From assembly GCA_020634975.1 (NCBI GenBank), contig JACKAQ010000002.1, forward strand, positions 620,001 through 684,000: a stretch of DNA of 64,000 bases, given 5' to 3'. The position numbers were made by a program, and so were the translations under genes. The notes under the pieces were generated by a model. The model searched no databases and was not told the DNA's origin. It worked only from the letters and a program-made list of their open reading frames with translations. Within the stretch, counting starts at the first letter, position 1. Every line of letters starts with the position of its first letter. This stretch comes from JACKAQ01 sp020634975 [NCBI: Calditrichia bacterium]. Its GTDB lineage: Bacteria > Calditrichota > Calditrichia > RBG-13-44-9. Positions 54,021 through 63,351 of the stretch are shown here, one piece after another.

Positions 54021-54632
54021 ATGAGAATAACAGCAGACAATATATCGAAATATTTCCAACGCCGGCAGGTGTTAAAAAACATCCATTTTCAGATCGATTC
54101 TCCCGGCGCACTGGTTGTTACCGGACCGAACGGAAGTGGAAAATCAACGCTTGTGCGTATCATTTGCGGCTTGATGGGCGCCTCCAGTGGCACCGTCAAT
54201 TTTATTGAAAACGGGAAAACGCTCGACCAGATTGATGCCGCACAGCAAATAGGGCTAGTCAGTCCATACCTTCAATTATACAAAGATCTCACTGCCTGGG
54301 AAAACCTCAGTTTCTTCGCCAAATCCAGAACAGGACATGTTGAAAAAAAGCGGATTTTGGAATTACTTACCGCTGTCGGGCTTAACAATCGCCTGCACGA
54401 TCCGCTAAGGGCTTATTCATCTGGAATGCTGCAACGTGTAAAATATGCGGCAGCGCTATATCACCAACCCAAAATCCTCATTTTGGATGAGCCGACAGCA
54501 AACCTGGATGAAACCGGAAAACAGTGGGTTTACAGCATCATCGAAACTTACAGACAGTCAAACATTGTCATTATCGCGACCAATGAACCGGAGGAAGTTG
54601 TTCTTGCAACGCAGCGTGTGGATGTTACTTAA
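54021..54632 (+). CDS. ccmA: Heme exporter ATP-binding protein CcmA
   Basis: 203 aa ABC ATPase, the short size typical of CcmA. Walker A GPNGSGKST, signature YSSGMLQRVKYAAAL, Walker B ILILDEPTANLD. It works with CcmB (and CcmC/E) in releasing holo-CcmE during cytochrome c maturation. First gene of the ccm cluster; its stop lies 10 bp before the chosen ccmB start. Confidence 0.9.
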   Translation: MRITADNISKYFQRRQVLKNIHFQIDSPGALVVTGPNGSGKSTLVRIICGLMGASSGTVNFIENGKTLDQIDAAQQIGLVSPYLQLYKDLTAWENLSFFAKSRTGHVEKKRILELLTAVGLNNRLHDPLRAYSSGMLQRVKYAAALYHQPKILILDEPTANLDETGKQWVYSIIETYRQSNIVIIATNEPEEVVLATQRVDVT

Positions 54633-54642
54633 ACAAGGTGGA

Positions 54643-55287
54643 ATGGTTTTCGAAAAAGATTTGCGTTTGGAATTTCGCACGCGGTATGCATTAAATGCAA
54701 TTGCCATGTTTGCGGTAATTACTTTAACGGCAGTAAGTTTTTCGATCGGTCCGACAAAATTGAGCCCGGAAGTACTGGCACCGCTTTTCTGGATAATCCT
54801 GTTTTTTGCCGCAATGGCCGGGCTATCGCATGTTTTTGTTCGCGAAGAAGAGCAGCAAACCGCTGATACACTGCGCCTCGTTTTACCGCCAAATGCGGTT
54901 TTGATCGGAAAATGGTTGTTTAATGTGGTATTATTATTCGGTTTGGAGCTCATTATAGTGCCACTTTATATGCTTATGATGAGCGCTGTGCCAAAAAGTG
55001 GCACCGTTTTCTTTACCATTTTAATACTCGGAAGTTTGGCTTTATCCTCTGTAGCTACCATTATTGCAGCGATTATCGCACTTGCCAGCAGTCGTGGCGC
55101 GCTTTTTGCAGTTGTAGCATTCCCGATTGCGCTCCCGGTTTTGATTCCGGCAATCAACGGAACAAAGCTGGCATACGAAGGCGGGTTATTTGCAGACAGT
55201 TATTCAGATGTGCAAGTTTTGTTTTCATTTACCATTGTCATAATTACCGCTTCTGTGTTATTGTTTGAATTTATCTGGAATAAATAA
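54643..55287 (+). CDS. ccmB: Heme exporter protein CcmB
   Basis: 214 aa from the ATG at 54643, which has AAGGTGG close upstream; an ATG at 54622 (MLLKQGG) overlapping ccmA is an alternative, and the still longer open frame is an artefact over ccmA. Six membrane segments; VFEKDLRLEFRTRYALNA and FVREEEQQTADTLRLVLPPN correspond to the CcmB N-terminal and first-loop motifs. Permease partner of CcmA. Confidence 0.9.
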   Translation: MVFEKDLRLEFRTRYALNAIAMFAVITLTAVSFSIGPTKLSPEVLAPLFWIILFFAAMAGLSHVFVREEEQQTADTLRLVLPPNAVLIGKWLFNVVLLFGLELIIVPLYMLMMSAVPKSGTVFFTILILGSLALSSVATIIAAIIALASSRGALFAVVAFPIALPVLIPAINGTKLAYEGGLFADSYSDVQVLFSFTIVIITASVLLFEFIWNK

Positions 55288-55299
55288 CGGAAAATAGAT

Positions 55300-55983
55300 A
55301 TGAGCCTCATCAATAAACTGGGGAAAGTTGGCTTAGGAATTTGGATGAGCGGCGTTATTTGGGCAGCTTTTATGTATGCACCGCGCGCCAAAGCACTCGG
55401 TGAAACTACCCGGATTTTGTTTTTTCACGTTCCCTGCGCATGGATTGCGACACTGGCATTTCTGGTTTCTGCTGTTTATAGTGTGCAATATTTGCGACGA
55501 AACCGGGTTTCGGATGATATCTGGAGCACTTCATCCGCGCACCTTGGCCTAATTTTTACCATTTTGGCAACGGTTACCGGCGCCATTTGGGCAGACGAAA
55601 TTTGGGGACACCCATGGAATTGGGACCCGCGCCAAACGTCAATTTTCATTTTATTATTGATTTATGCGGCATATTTCGCATTGCGTTCTGCTGTTGAGGA
55701 CGATGAAAAACGTGCCCGTCTCGCCGCAGTCTATTCGATCATTGCATTTCTGACGGTGCCGTTTTTTATGTATATCGTGCCACGAATTTACGAATCGCTT
55801 CATCCGGATCCACTGATCAATTCCGAGGGTAAAATCAAAATGAGCGGACGCATGCGCGAAGTTTTCTTTGCGTCATTGTTTGGATTCACGTTTTTATACG
55901 TCTGGATGTTGCGGTTAAAGGCGAAACTGGCCATCCGTGAAAATTACATCGAAAAATTAACTATGAACCGAGCAGAAGGATAA
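55300..55983 (+). CDS. ccmC: Heme-handling membrane protein CcmC
   Basis: 227 aa, six membrane segments. It contains the tryptophan-rich WWD motif GHPWNWDPRQTSIF and the two external heme-ligand His residues, one in RILFFHVPCAW and one in ESLHPDPLI. CcmC loads heme onto CcmE. It follows ccmB by 12 bp. Confidence 0.93.
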   Translation: MSLINKLGKVGLGIWMSGVIWAAFMYAPRAKALGETTRILFFHVPCAWIATLAFLVSAVYSVQYLRRNRVSDDIWSTSSAHLGLIFTILATVTGAIWADEIWGHPWNWDPRQTSIFILLLIYAAYFALRSAVEDDEKRARLAAVYSIIAFLTVPFFMYIVPRIYESLHPDPLINSEGKIKMSGRMREVFFASLFGFTFLYVWMLRLKAKLAIRENYIEKLTMNRAEG

Positions 55984-55988
55984 TAGAG

Positions 55989-56192
55989 ATGATGATTGCG
56001 TTAGCAACACTGTTGCCCGATACCCTGAAAACGATGACTCAACCCCAGGAGAAAGTTGTTGGCGAAGATATTTATATCGTGATGATTGTTACAATGATTG
56101 TATGGGGCGGAATTTTTTTCTATTTGATGTATCTGGATAGAAAAGTAAAAAATTTGGAAAAAAGAATTGAAATGGATGAAGAAACCGTATAA
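55989..56192 (+). CDS. ccmD: CcmD-like small membrane protein
   Basis: 67 aa with one membrane helix (IVMIVTMIVWGGIFFYLMYL) followed by a charged, helical tail (DRKVKNLEKRIEMDEE), the layout of CcmD. It lies 5 bp after ccmC and before ccmE, the position of ccmD. The sequence itself is too short to prove the family. Confidence 0.7.
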   Translation: MMIALATLLPDTLKTMTQPQEKVVGEDIYIVMIVTMIVWGGIFFYLMYLDRKVKNLEKRIEMDEETV

Positions 56193-56215
56193 ATACAAAA
56201 AAACGGAGTTAAGAT

Positions 56216-56602
56216 ATGAAGGCTAAATATATTGTCGGTGTTGGAATCATACTATTGTTTTTGGGTTTTGCCGGAATGAACCTGCAAAAATCCATGACAC
56301 CATATGTTTCCGTTGCTGAAGCGCGGGACAAAGGCACCGCGGTGCAAATTAAAGGCTCGCGGGTCAGCGGATCGGACATGTTTGACATTGAACATAAAAC
56401 CTTCAATTTTAAGATACTGGACGAAGCCGGTTCGGAAGTTCAGGTTATTTACAACGGTGTCAAACCGTCAAATTTTGACGAAGCAATGGAAATTGTCGCT
56501 AAAGGTCGATTTAATGGCGATGTTTTTCATGCCAGCGAAATTCTTGTAAAATGCCCCTCCAAGTATGAAGCTGAAACCTTTGAGGGAGGAGCCAGATCAT
56601 GA
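56216..56602 (+). CDS. ccmE: Heme chaperone CcmE, Cys variant
   Basis: 128 aa. One N-terminal membrane anchor (YIVGVGIILLFLGFAGMNL), then the OB-fold: YVSVAEARDKGTAVQIKGS and VQVIYNGVKPSNFDEAMEIVAKGRF. The C-terminal heme site reads SEILVKCPSKYEAE: Cys replaces the His of the usual HxxxY motif, giving CxxxY. CxxxY CcmE is known from Desulfovibrio and archaea, in Ccm systems lacking CcmG/CcmH, and this cluster indeed has neither. The stop overlaps the ccmF start (ATGA). Confidence 0.93.
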   Translation: MKAKYIVGVGIILLFLGFAGMNLQKSMTPYVSVAEARDKGTAVQIKGSRVSGSDMFDIEHKTFNFKILDEAGSEVQVIYNGVKPSNFDEAMEIVAKGRFNGDVFHASEILVKCPSKYEAETFEGGARS

Positions 56603-58968
56603 TTACTGGCGTAATTTTAATTGCACTATCATTTGTTGCAGCTATTACAGCAACAACTGCCTATTATCTGTATTACAGAGATGGCAACGATAGCATGTTT
56701 GATTTTGCTAATCGGAGTTTTTGGGTTACCGGTTTCGGTGTTCTGATTTCATTGGCATATCTCATTTTTCTGATCCTCAATCACAATTTCGAAGTTAACT
56801 ACGTTTATAGTTATTCTTCACGGATACTCAACAAATTCTACCTGTTTTCCACACTTTGGGCCGGTCAGCAGGGCACTTTTTTGTTGTGGTTAACTTATGG
56901 ATTTATTTACGGCATTATTTTGATGCGAAAAAATGCCCGCAAAAATCCATTGCTCATGGTTTACCTCAGCCTTGTCCAGGTTTTCCTATTGTTGATTTTG
57001 CTCAAAAAGAGCCCGTTTACAATGGTTTGGCATCAATACGCAGAAGTTCCGGTGGGATTTATACCTCAAGATGGCGCAGGGCTAAACCCATTGTTGCAAA
57101 ACCCGTGGATGGTTATTCACCCGCCAACCCTTTTTGTCGGATATAGCTCAACCGTTGTGCCATTCCTGTTTGCAATGTCTGCACTGATTCGCCGTGATCA
57201 TCATTCGTGGATAAAAGATGCCCGCCCGTGGGTAATTTTCAACACCATGATTCTTGGCGTTGGTATCATCATGGGTGGATACTGGGCTTATGTAACGTTA
57301 GGCTGGGGCGGATACTGGGGATGGGATCCTGTTGAGAACGCATCTTTGGTTCCGTGGATTTTCAGCATCATTTTATTACACGGTATGTTGATTCAGCAAA
57401 AACGAAAATCATTGGTTCGAACAAATTATTTGTGGGCAGGACTGTCGTTTTTAACAATGCTGTGGGGATCGTATCTCACACGGTCGGGTGTCTTAACAGA
57501 TTTTTCGGTGCATTCGTTTGCACCATCCGGGCTTAGTGCTTATCTGGTATTGTTCCAGGCTGTATTTACCGGATTATTTCTGTTCTTCTGGGTTCGGTTC
57601 ATGATTGATTACAATCGTTCCGGATCTACGCCTGTCGAATTTGGCAAAGGAATGTTCAACCGCGAAACCTTCATTTTCTTTGGAATGATGGCGCTTATTT
57701 TTGTCGCATTTTTTGTATTGCTGGGCACTTCTGCGCCGCTTTTCACCCAATGGTTTGGCGACCCGATCAGTCTTTCACCGGATTTCTACAACACAATGAT
57801 CATTCCTGTGTCTGTATTTATGTTTTTGATGATTGCGATTGCACCACTTCTCGCATGGAAAACATCTGAACTGCGCAATAAACCAACCATCATCGGCGCA
57901 GCGGTCGCGTCGCTGATTTTGACAGGCGCAGCAGCAACACTCGGCTTGGGAACCATGACCTCCATCGGTGAACATACGCCTTATTATGCGATTGAAGGCA
58001 CCGTAACGCCGGCTTTTTTTGAACAACTCCGCGATGTATTATTCAGCGGTGCGTTAAAATATTCGCCATATTTGATGTTCTTTCTGGCATGCATGGTTAT
58101 CATTATTAACGCAAAAGTTGCCGGGCTATTCATCAAACGCAACCTTAGCAAAGCCGGTGGATATATCACCCACATCGGTTGGGGTTTTATGCTGATCGGA
58201 ACAATCACCTCATCCGTATATGACACCAGCGAAAAAGTAATGTTGCCCAAAGGTGAATTCACCGAAGCTGCCGGTGGATATCAAATCCAGTTTATCAGCT
58301 TTATCGATATGCCGGATGGGCGTGACCGGGTAAAACTCCGGGTTCGCACAACTCATGGCAAAGAATATGACGCATACCCGCAATTCTATTATAGCGAATA
58401 TACCAAAGGCTATATGGTTGCGCCGGATGTTCGCGCCCAATTTGCCCGTGATGTTTATATTTCACCGATTTCATACACGCCGGCACGGTTGACCAGTCAG
58501 CAAGAGGTTACCCTCACCAAAGGTCAATCGACCACGTTGCTCGGCAAAAAAATCACTTTCAACAGCTTCAAAACGGAAATGGGTGCCGCCGCAAAAGTTA
58601 CCGCAATGGTTACAGTTGAAGCGGAAGTTGATGGTAAAACAACCACTTATGATGTGATGCCGATTTTGATCGCCAACGGCGGCAAAATGTCGCATGAGCC
58701 CATACCAATTGCAGATACAGGATACCGTATCGAACTTACTGGCGTAAATGCCGGTTCCGGGCAGGCGAAATTAATGGTTTACGCACCCGCAAAACCGGGA
58801 GATGTACCTCGCGATATGCTGGCAATCGAACTCAGCGAAAAACCATTTATCAGCATTTTGTGGCTTGGCAGCATTATTTTTGCACTCGGAGCTTTTTTTG
58901 CACTGACAGGCGGTTATCAAAAACGCTTTATGGCAAAAAAGCGCGAGGAAATTGAAGAAGTAGCCTAA
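56599..58968 (+). CDS. ccmF: Cytochrome c heme lyase CcmF
   Basis: 789 aa, longer than the usual 630-660 because of an extended periplasmic C-terminal part. The WWD motif is GWGGYWGWDPVENASLVPW; conserved His residues occur in WMVIHPPTLFVGY, DFSVHSFAPSG and ITHIGWGFML. It transfers heme from CcmE to apocytochromes. No ccmG or ccmH follows: the next gene is menD after a terminator. Confidence 0.95.
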   Translation: MITGVILIALSFVAAITATTAYYLYYRDGNDSMFDFANRSFWVTGFGVLISLAYLIFLILNHNFEVNYVYSYSSRILNKFYLFSTLWAGQQGTFLLWLTYGFIYGIILMRKNARKNPLLMVYLSLVQVFLLLILLKKSPFTMVWHQYAEVPVGFIPQDGAGLNPLLQNPWMVIHPPTLFVGYSSTVVPFLFAMSALIRRDHHSWIKDARPWVIFNTMILGVGIIMGGYWAYVTLGWGGYWGWDPVENASLVPWIFSIILLHGMLIQQKRKSLVRTNYLWAGLSFLTMLWGSYLTRSGVLTDFSVHSFAPSGLSAYLVLFQAVFTGLFLFFWVRFMIDYNRSGSTPVEFGKGMFNRETFIFFGMMALIFVAFFVLLGTSAPLFTQWFGDPISLSPDFYNTMIIPVSVFMFLMIAIAPLLAWKTSELRNKPTIIGAAVASLILTGAAATLGLGTMTSIGEHTPYYAIEGTVTPAFFEQLRDVLFSGALKYSPYLMFFLACMVIIINAKVAGLFIKRNLSKAGGYITHIGWGFMLIGTITSSVYDTSEKVMLPKGEFTEAAGGYQIQFISFIDMPDGRDRVKLRVRTTHGKEYDAYPQFYYSEYTKGYMVAPDVRAQFARDVYISPISYTPARLTSQQEVTLTKGQSTTLLGKKITFNSFKTEMGAAAKVTAMVTVEAEVDGKTTTYDVMPILIANGGKMSHEPIPIADTGYRIELTGVNAGSGQAKLMVYAPAKPGDVPRDMLAIELSEKPFISILWLGSIIFALGAFFALTGGYQKRFMAKKREEIEEVA

Positions 58969-58984
58969 ATTTCATACTGTTTTG

Positions 58985-59018
58985 AAACAGCCGGGCATTT
59001 CTGTCCGGCTGTTTTTTT
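58985..59018 (+). terminator. Terminator after ccmF
   Basis: AAACAGCCGG (58985-58994) pairs with CCGGCTGTTT (59005-59014) and is followed by TTTT. It ends the ccm operon and overlaps the false N-terminal extension of the menD frame. Confidence 0.9.
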
Positions 59019-59044
59019 ATCCACGCTATCATCCCAGAACCAAC

Positions 59045-60811
59045 GTGAACACCAATAAAACAACAGCTTTGCTAAACCGGCAATGGGGAAGTGCCATCAT
59101 CGAAGCACTTTTCCGGAGCTCAATTGACTATTTTGTAATATCTCCCGGCTCGCGATCCACTCCGTTAACGATGGCTGTTGCCCGAAAAAAAGGTGTCAAA
59201 ACGATCGTTTGTTTCGATGAACGTGCTGCGGCATTTCATGCATTGGGATATGCCCGGGCTACCGGCAAACCCGCAGTGTTGATCTGCACATCCGGGACTG
59301 CGGCAGCCAATTATTATCCGGCAATAATTGAGGCCGCTACCGATTGTCAACCGCTGATTGTCATCACCGCCGATCGTCCGCCCGAACTCCGGGAAACCGG
59401 CGCAAATCAAACCATTCGCCAAACGGGCATGTTTGCCGATTATCCGCGTTGGACATTCGATTTTCCTGCGCCGGATAGTGCGGTATCGATCGAAACCGTT
59501 TTTTCAACGATGTCACACGCCGTTTTCTGCGCGACAAATTCCCCGGCTGGTCCCGTTCATTTGAATTGCATGTTTCGCGAACCCTTTGTTGATGCTGCTT
59601 TGGCATCCGAAGCGGTTGATTTTTCTGAAATTAAATCGACAACATACGCACAGGCGCGGCAACTGCCGGATGAAAAAACAATAAAAAAATGCGCTGAGCA
59701 AATTGCGAGAGCGAAACAGAAACTGATTATTGCGGGAAGAGGTTTGGGCACAACAGATCTCGATGAAATTGCCAAACTTGCCAATCAGCACAACTTACCG
59801 GTTTTTGCTGATGTTCAATCACGCTTTTCCTCCCCGGATTTGGTGAAGATATCGGTTCCATATTTCGATCAACTATTGCTTTCAACAACATTCAAAAATC
59901 AATTTCGACCGGATGTTGTGATCCAGTTTGGCGCGATGCCGGTTTCCAAACGGTTGTCGCAGTGGATGAACGATGTGCGCCCTCAACATTATTTTACCAT
60001 CGCAAAACCGCCGTTTCGGATTGACCCGAATCATCAGGTTAGCGACCGGATCGTTTGCGAACCTGCAGAATTTTGCCGTTCGTTGAATACCGGGATTGAT
60101 TCGTCAATTCGCACCAACACACACACAATTGATTTCGATACAATTGCAAAAAAAATCGATCAATTAATTGGAAAACACGTCGATTTCCAGTCGGCTGCGG
60201 TAACCGAAATATCTGCTGCCCGGCAAATTATCAGTCAAATAAAACCGCATAGCGGGTTGTTTTTGGCATCGAGCATGCCCATTCGCGATGTCGATATGTT
60301 TTGCAATCCCGTTGCAACGCCTTTGCGAGTTGCAGCAAATCGGGGTGCCAGCGGTATCGACGGCACGATAGCCACAGCTACCGGTTTCGCAACCGGATTA
60401 CATTCGCCGGTTACTTTGTTGATTGGCGATCTCGCTTTATTGCATGATATGAACTCACTGGCGCTGCTGAATCTCATCGAACAACCTTTGATTATTGTTT
60501 TGATAAACAATAAAGGTGGCGGTATTTTTTCATTCCTCCCGGTTTCCGGCCATAGCGATATTTTTGAAGAATATTTTGGAACGCCGCACCATTTTGAGTT
60601 TTCAAATTTGGCTCGACAATTTGGTTTGGCATATGCACAGCCAATAAATAATTCAGATTTTGCGGAAAAATATCTGGATTGGCAAAACAACGGCACACGC
60701 GGAATTATCGAAATTCACACCTCACGCGCGGAAAATCATGCGCTGCACATCGCGTTACAAAATGAAATAAAACAATTGGTTGACGATACTTTAGCCGGGA
60801 GAAAATCATGA
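59045..60811 (+). CDS. menD: SEPHCHC synthase (menaquinone biosynthesis)
   Basis: 588 aa from the GTG at 59045 (NTNKTTALLNRQWGSAI). The frame is open from 58982, but that part covers the ccmF terminator. Thiamine-diphosphate enzyme: VISPGSRSTPLTMAVARKKG, FDERAAAFHALGYARATGKP (catalytic Glu), RPPELRETGANQTIRQTGMF, and the diphosphate/Mg site ATGLHSPVTLLIGDLALLHDMNSL (core GDLALLHDMN). It makes 2-succinyl-5-enolpyruvyl-6-hydroxy-3-cyclohexene-1-carboxylate from isochorismate and 2-oxoglutarate. Other men genes are not in the window. The stop overlaps the next gene (ATGA). Confidence 0.95.
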   Translation: MNTNKTTALLNRQWGSAIIEALFRSSIDYFVISPGSRSTPLTMAVARKKGVKTIVCFDERAAAFHALGYARATGKPAVLICTSGTAAANYYPAIIEAATDCQPLIVITADRPPELRETGANQTIRQTGMFADYPRWTFDFPAPDSAVSIETVFSTMSHAVFCATNSPAGPVHLNCMFREPFVDAALASEAVDFSEIKSTTYAQARQLPDEKTIKKCAEQIARAKQKLIIAGRGLGTTDLDEIAKLANQHNLPVFADVQSRFSSPDLVKISVPYFDQLLLSTTFKNQFRPDVVIQFGAMPVSKRLSQWMNDVRPQHYFTIAKPPFRIDPNHQVSDRIVCEPAEFCRSLNTGIDSSIRTNTHTIDFDTIAKKIDQLIGKHVDFQSAAVTEISAARQIISQIKPHSGLFLASSMPIRDVDMFCNPVATPLRVAANRGASGIDGTIATATGFATGLHSPVTLLIGDLALLHDMNSLALLNLIEQPLIIVLINNKGGGIFSFLPVSGHSDIFEEYFGTPHHFEFSNLARQFGLAYAQPINNSDFAEKYLDWQNNGTRGIIEIHTSRAENHALHIALQNEIKQLVDDTLAGRKS

Positions 60812-61671
60812 AAATCGCATTATTGGGCACCGGTTTGATGGGCTATCCGATGGCTGAGCAGTTGATTGCAACGGGTCACGATGTGATTGTCTGGAATCGC
60901 ACCCGAGAAAAAGCGTTGCCGTTAAGCGATATCGGCGCGCAAGTTGCTGTTTCCGCGAAAGATGCAATCGAGGCTGCGGAAATAATTATCCTGATGTTCA
61001 GCGACGGAAAAGCTATTTCAGACACACTGTTTCCGGTTCTCAATGCCCCAAAATTTGGCGGAAAAACAGTATTGCAAATGGGCACTATTTCGCCGGATGA
61101 GAGCAAATTGATCTATTTGCAAGTTGTAAAATCGGGCGGAGAGTATCTGGAAGCACCGGTTTTGGGCAGCGTGCCGCAAGTGCGGGAACGCCGGTTGATC
61201 GTCATGGTGGGATCGACGCTGGCACAATTCCAACAGCACGAGCCAATCTTCAGAATATTTGGATCGGATATTTACTGGATTGGGGAAGTCGGACACGCGG
61301 CAACCTTAAAACTGGTGCTAAACCACCTGATTGCAGCAGAAACCGCCGCATTTTCCCTTAGCTTGGGTATGGTTCGCAGTGCGGGTGTGGATGTCGATAT
61401 GTTCATGAGCGTGCTGCGGCGCAGCGCACTGTATGCGCCAACATTCGATAAAAAGCTCGATAATTATTTAACTCGTGATTTTGACAGCGCCAATTTTCCG
61501 GTTCAATGGCTGCTAAAAGATGTCGGGTTGGTGCTGCAGGAAGCCGCAAATATGAAACTTGACACTCGAGCAGTATCTGCAATTTATGAAATATTGAACG
61601 ATAGCAATAAAAAGTCTGCGATAAAAGATTACTCGGCAATATACAACATCATTCATCCGGACACCAAATAG
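60808..61671 (+). CDS. NAD(P)-dependent beta-hydroxyacid dehydrogenase
   Basis: 287 aa, 3-hydroxyisobutyrate dehydrogenase family. Nucleotide loop ALLGTGLMGYPMAEQL followed by VWNRTREKA (Arg-Thr suggests NADPH); QMGTISPDES; substrate motif EAPVLGSVPQVRERRLIV; catalytic Lys in ATLKLVLNHLIAAE. It may be a glyoxylate or succinic-semialdehyde reductase; substrate not determined. Translationally coupled to menD by a 4-bp overlap, although no role in menaquinone synthesis is known. Confidence 0.9.
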   Translation: MKIALLGTGLMGYPMAEQLIATGHDVIVWNRTREKALPLSDIGAQVAVSAKDAIEAAEIIILMFSDGKAISDTLFPVLNAPKFGGKTVLQMGTISPDESKLIYLQVVKSGGEYLEAPVLGSVPQVRERRLIVMVGSTLAQFQQHEPIFRIFGSDIYWIGEVGHAATLKLVLNHLIAAETAAFSLSLGMVRSAGVDVDMFMSVLRRSALYAPTFDKKLDNYLTRDFDSANFPVQWLLKDVGLVLQEAANMKLDTRAVSAIYEILNDSNKKSAIKDYSAIYNIIHPDTK

Positions 61672-61686
61672 AGCGGATCGCATTCA

Positions 61687-62440
61687 ATGGAAATTTGGCA
61701 AGTGTTTATGTTATTCGGCATTGGCGCCATTGCGGGCATGATAAACGTGATGGCGGCGGCGGCTCAACACTAACATTACCGGCGCTGATTTTTCTGGGGT
61801 TGGATGGCGCAACCGCCAACGGAACCAACCGTATTGCGATATTTATCCAAAATATTGCCGCGATACTTTCGTTCCGGGGCGAAAACGTGCACCAATTTCG
61901 CACCAGCTTCAAATTGGCGGTTTGGACATTGCCCGGCGCAATCATTGGCGCGATGGCAGCGGTTCGCATCAGCGATGAATGGTTCCAGAAAATTTTGGGC
62001 ATTGTGCTCATTTTTGTGGTCATTTCGATGATGTTTTCACCCAGTGGAAAAAAAGGGGATTTTCTCAGCGAAGCGCAATTAAAAAAACGCACCTGGTTTG
62101 TTTATCCATCCTTATTTATGGTAGGATTTTACGGCGGTTTTATTCAGGTTGGCATCGGCTTTATTTTAATGGCAATTCTTTTCCACCTGATGCGGCTCGA
62201 TTTGTTGCTGGTCAACATGCACAAGGTGTTTATCGTTTTGGTTTACACGCTCCCGGCACTCCTGATTTTTATCTGGAATGGGAATGTTGACTGGGCGTTG
62301 GGATTGAGCCTGGCAGCCGGAAATTCGTTTGGCGCCTGGTGGGCTGCCAAATTATCCGTTAAAAAGGGGATCGCTTTATTCGATATTTTTTATTTGTCGC
62401 CGTTTTATTTATGGCCGGCAAACTTCTGGAATTGTATTAG
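61687..62440 (+). pseudogene. TauE/SafE-family permease, interrupted by two frameshifts
   Basis: The gene starts at the ATG at 61687 (MEIWQVFMLFGIGAIAGMINVMA), shifts frame in the GGC repeat at about 61753-61763, continues GGGSTLTLPALIFLGLDGATANGTNR and GFYGGFIQVGIGF, shifts again at the A5G4 run near 62360, and ends RFIRYFLFVAVLFMAGKLLELY at 62440. Each break is repaired by one added base, giving about 251 aa, normal for PF01925 sulfite/organosulfur exporters with 8 membrane segments. A frame beginning at 61695 and ending at 62468 has wrong ends. Sequencing error or a recent double mutation. Confidence 0.85.
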
Positions 62441-62609
62441 CCAGTATTGTCCACCTTTTTTTACTTGACAAAAACTCGGATTTTGTCGAATTTATATGAT
62501 GTGAAGAAAAAAGCAGGAACTTGTTTGGCGTAAAATTGTAACAAACCTGCATTTGATGAATCAAAAGAATTAACAATAGATTTAATGATTTGATACAGGA
62601 GATTTTCAG

Positions 62610-62951
62610 ATGGTTGGAACCGAATTAAATTTGAACATAACCGAAAAAGCCAAAAACAGATTGCCAAAATTATGATCGACGATGGCAAAGAGGGCTGGTA
62701 TTTGCGGGTTGGCGTGAAATCCGGTGGTTGCTCAGGGATTGAATTATTACATGGAATTTAAAGAAGAAGTGCTCGCAAACGACAATATTTTTGACTATGG
62801 CGATTTCAAGCTGTGCATCGACGTATTCAGCGGGATGTATTTGAATGGCAGCGAACTGGATTATCGCGATGGGTTGAATGGCACCGGGTTTACATGGCAC
62901 AACCCGAACGCCAGCAGAACCTGCGGCTGCGGCGAATCGTTTTCGGCATAA
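62610..62951 (+). pseudogene. A-type Fe-S carrier (IscA/ErpA/HesB family), interrupted by two compensating indels
   Basis: ATG at 62610 with CAGGAG upstream: MVGTELNLNITEKAKN, then a one-base loss near 62652-62657, QIAKIMIDDGKEGWYLRVGVKSGGCSG, a one-base gain in the GGG at 62735-62737, and LNYYMEFKEEV onward to RTCGCGESFSA at 62951. Joined, it is 113 aa with the three conserved Cys (GGCSG and CGCG), the normal A-type carrier. It passes iron-sulfur clusters to target proteins. The two indels cancel, which favours sequence error. Confidence 0.85.
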
Positions 62952-62963
62952 CGGAGATAAAAA

Positions 62964-63225
62964 ATGGCAGTTGCAAAAACCAGAACCATCGATATCCGCG
63001 ATTTTTTTGACAACGGCATCATCCGCGAAAAAAGCTTCCGTGAGAAAATAGATGCCATCGATTGGAAAGAATTTCAGGATAACAAAGTTGTGATTACCGG
63101 ATGCGATCATGCCGATCCCAACATGGGCGTACATGATGCTGGCAGCGCACCTTTCGCCATATGCCAAACGCATTTTTTGGGGTGAACCGTGCAGCGCCGT
63201 TCCGATTTTTGTTCGCGGAGAATAA
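62964..63225 (+). pseudogene. DUF2480 family protein, interrupted by one frameshift
   Basis: Starts MAVAKTRTIDIRDFFDNG at 62964, reads FREKIDAIDWKEFQDNKVVITGCDH, then has one extra base at 63111; after it the frame gives PIPTWAYMMLAAHLSPYAK and GEPCSAVPIFVRGE, stopping at 63225. Without the extra base the protein is 86 aa. The text matches DUF2480, a family of FCB bacteria normally about 170 aa, so this is a half-length form. From memory, DUF2480 lies near SUF Fe-S genes in Bacteroidetes, which fits its place 12 bp after the A-type carrier. Confidence 0.8.
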
Positions 63226-63249
63226 ATTTTTCACCAACGTTGAAATCAA

Positions 63250-63280
63250 GAAGCAGGTCATTTTCGGCCTGCTTTTTTTG
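63250..63280 (+). terminator. Terminator after DUF2480 gene
   Basis: AAGCAGG (63251-63257) pairs with CCTGCTT (63268-63274), followed by TTTTT. Confidence 0.88.
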
Positions 63281-63351
63281 TTTGAATACGGAAACAACTT
63301 GCGATCGATTTTCCCGGTTGCTTAATTTGATCGTCAAAATGAGATAAGTTC

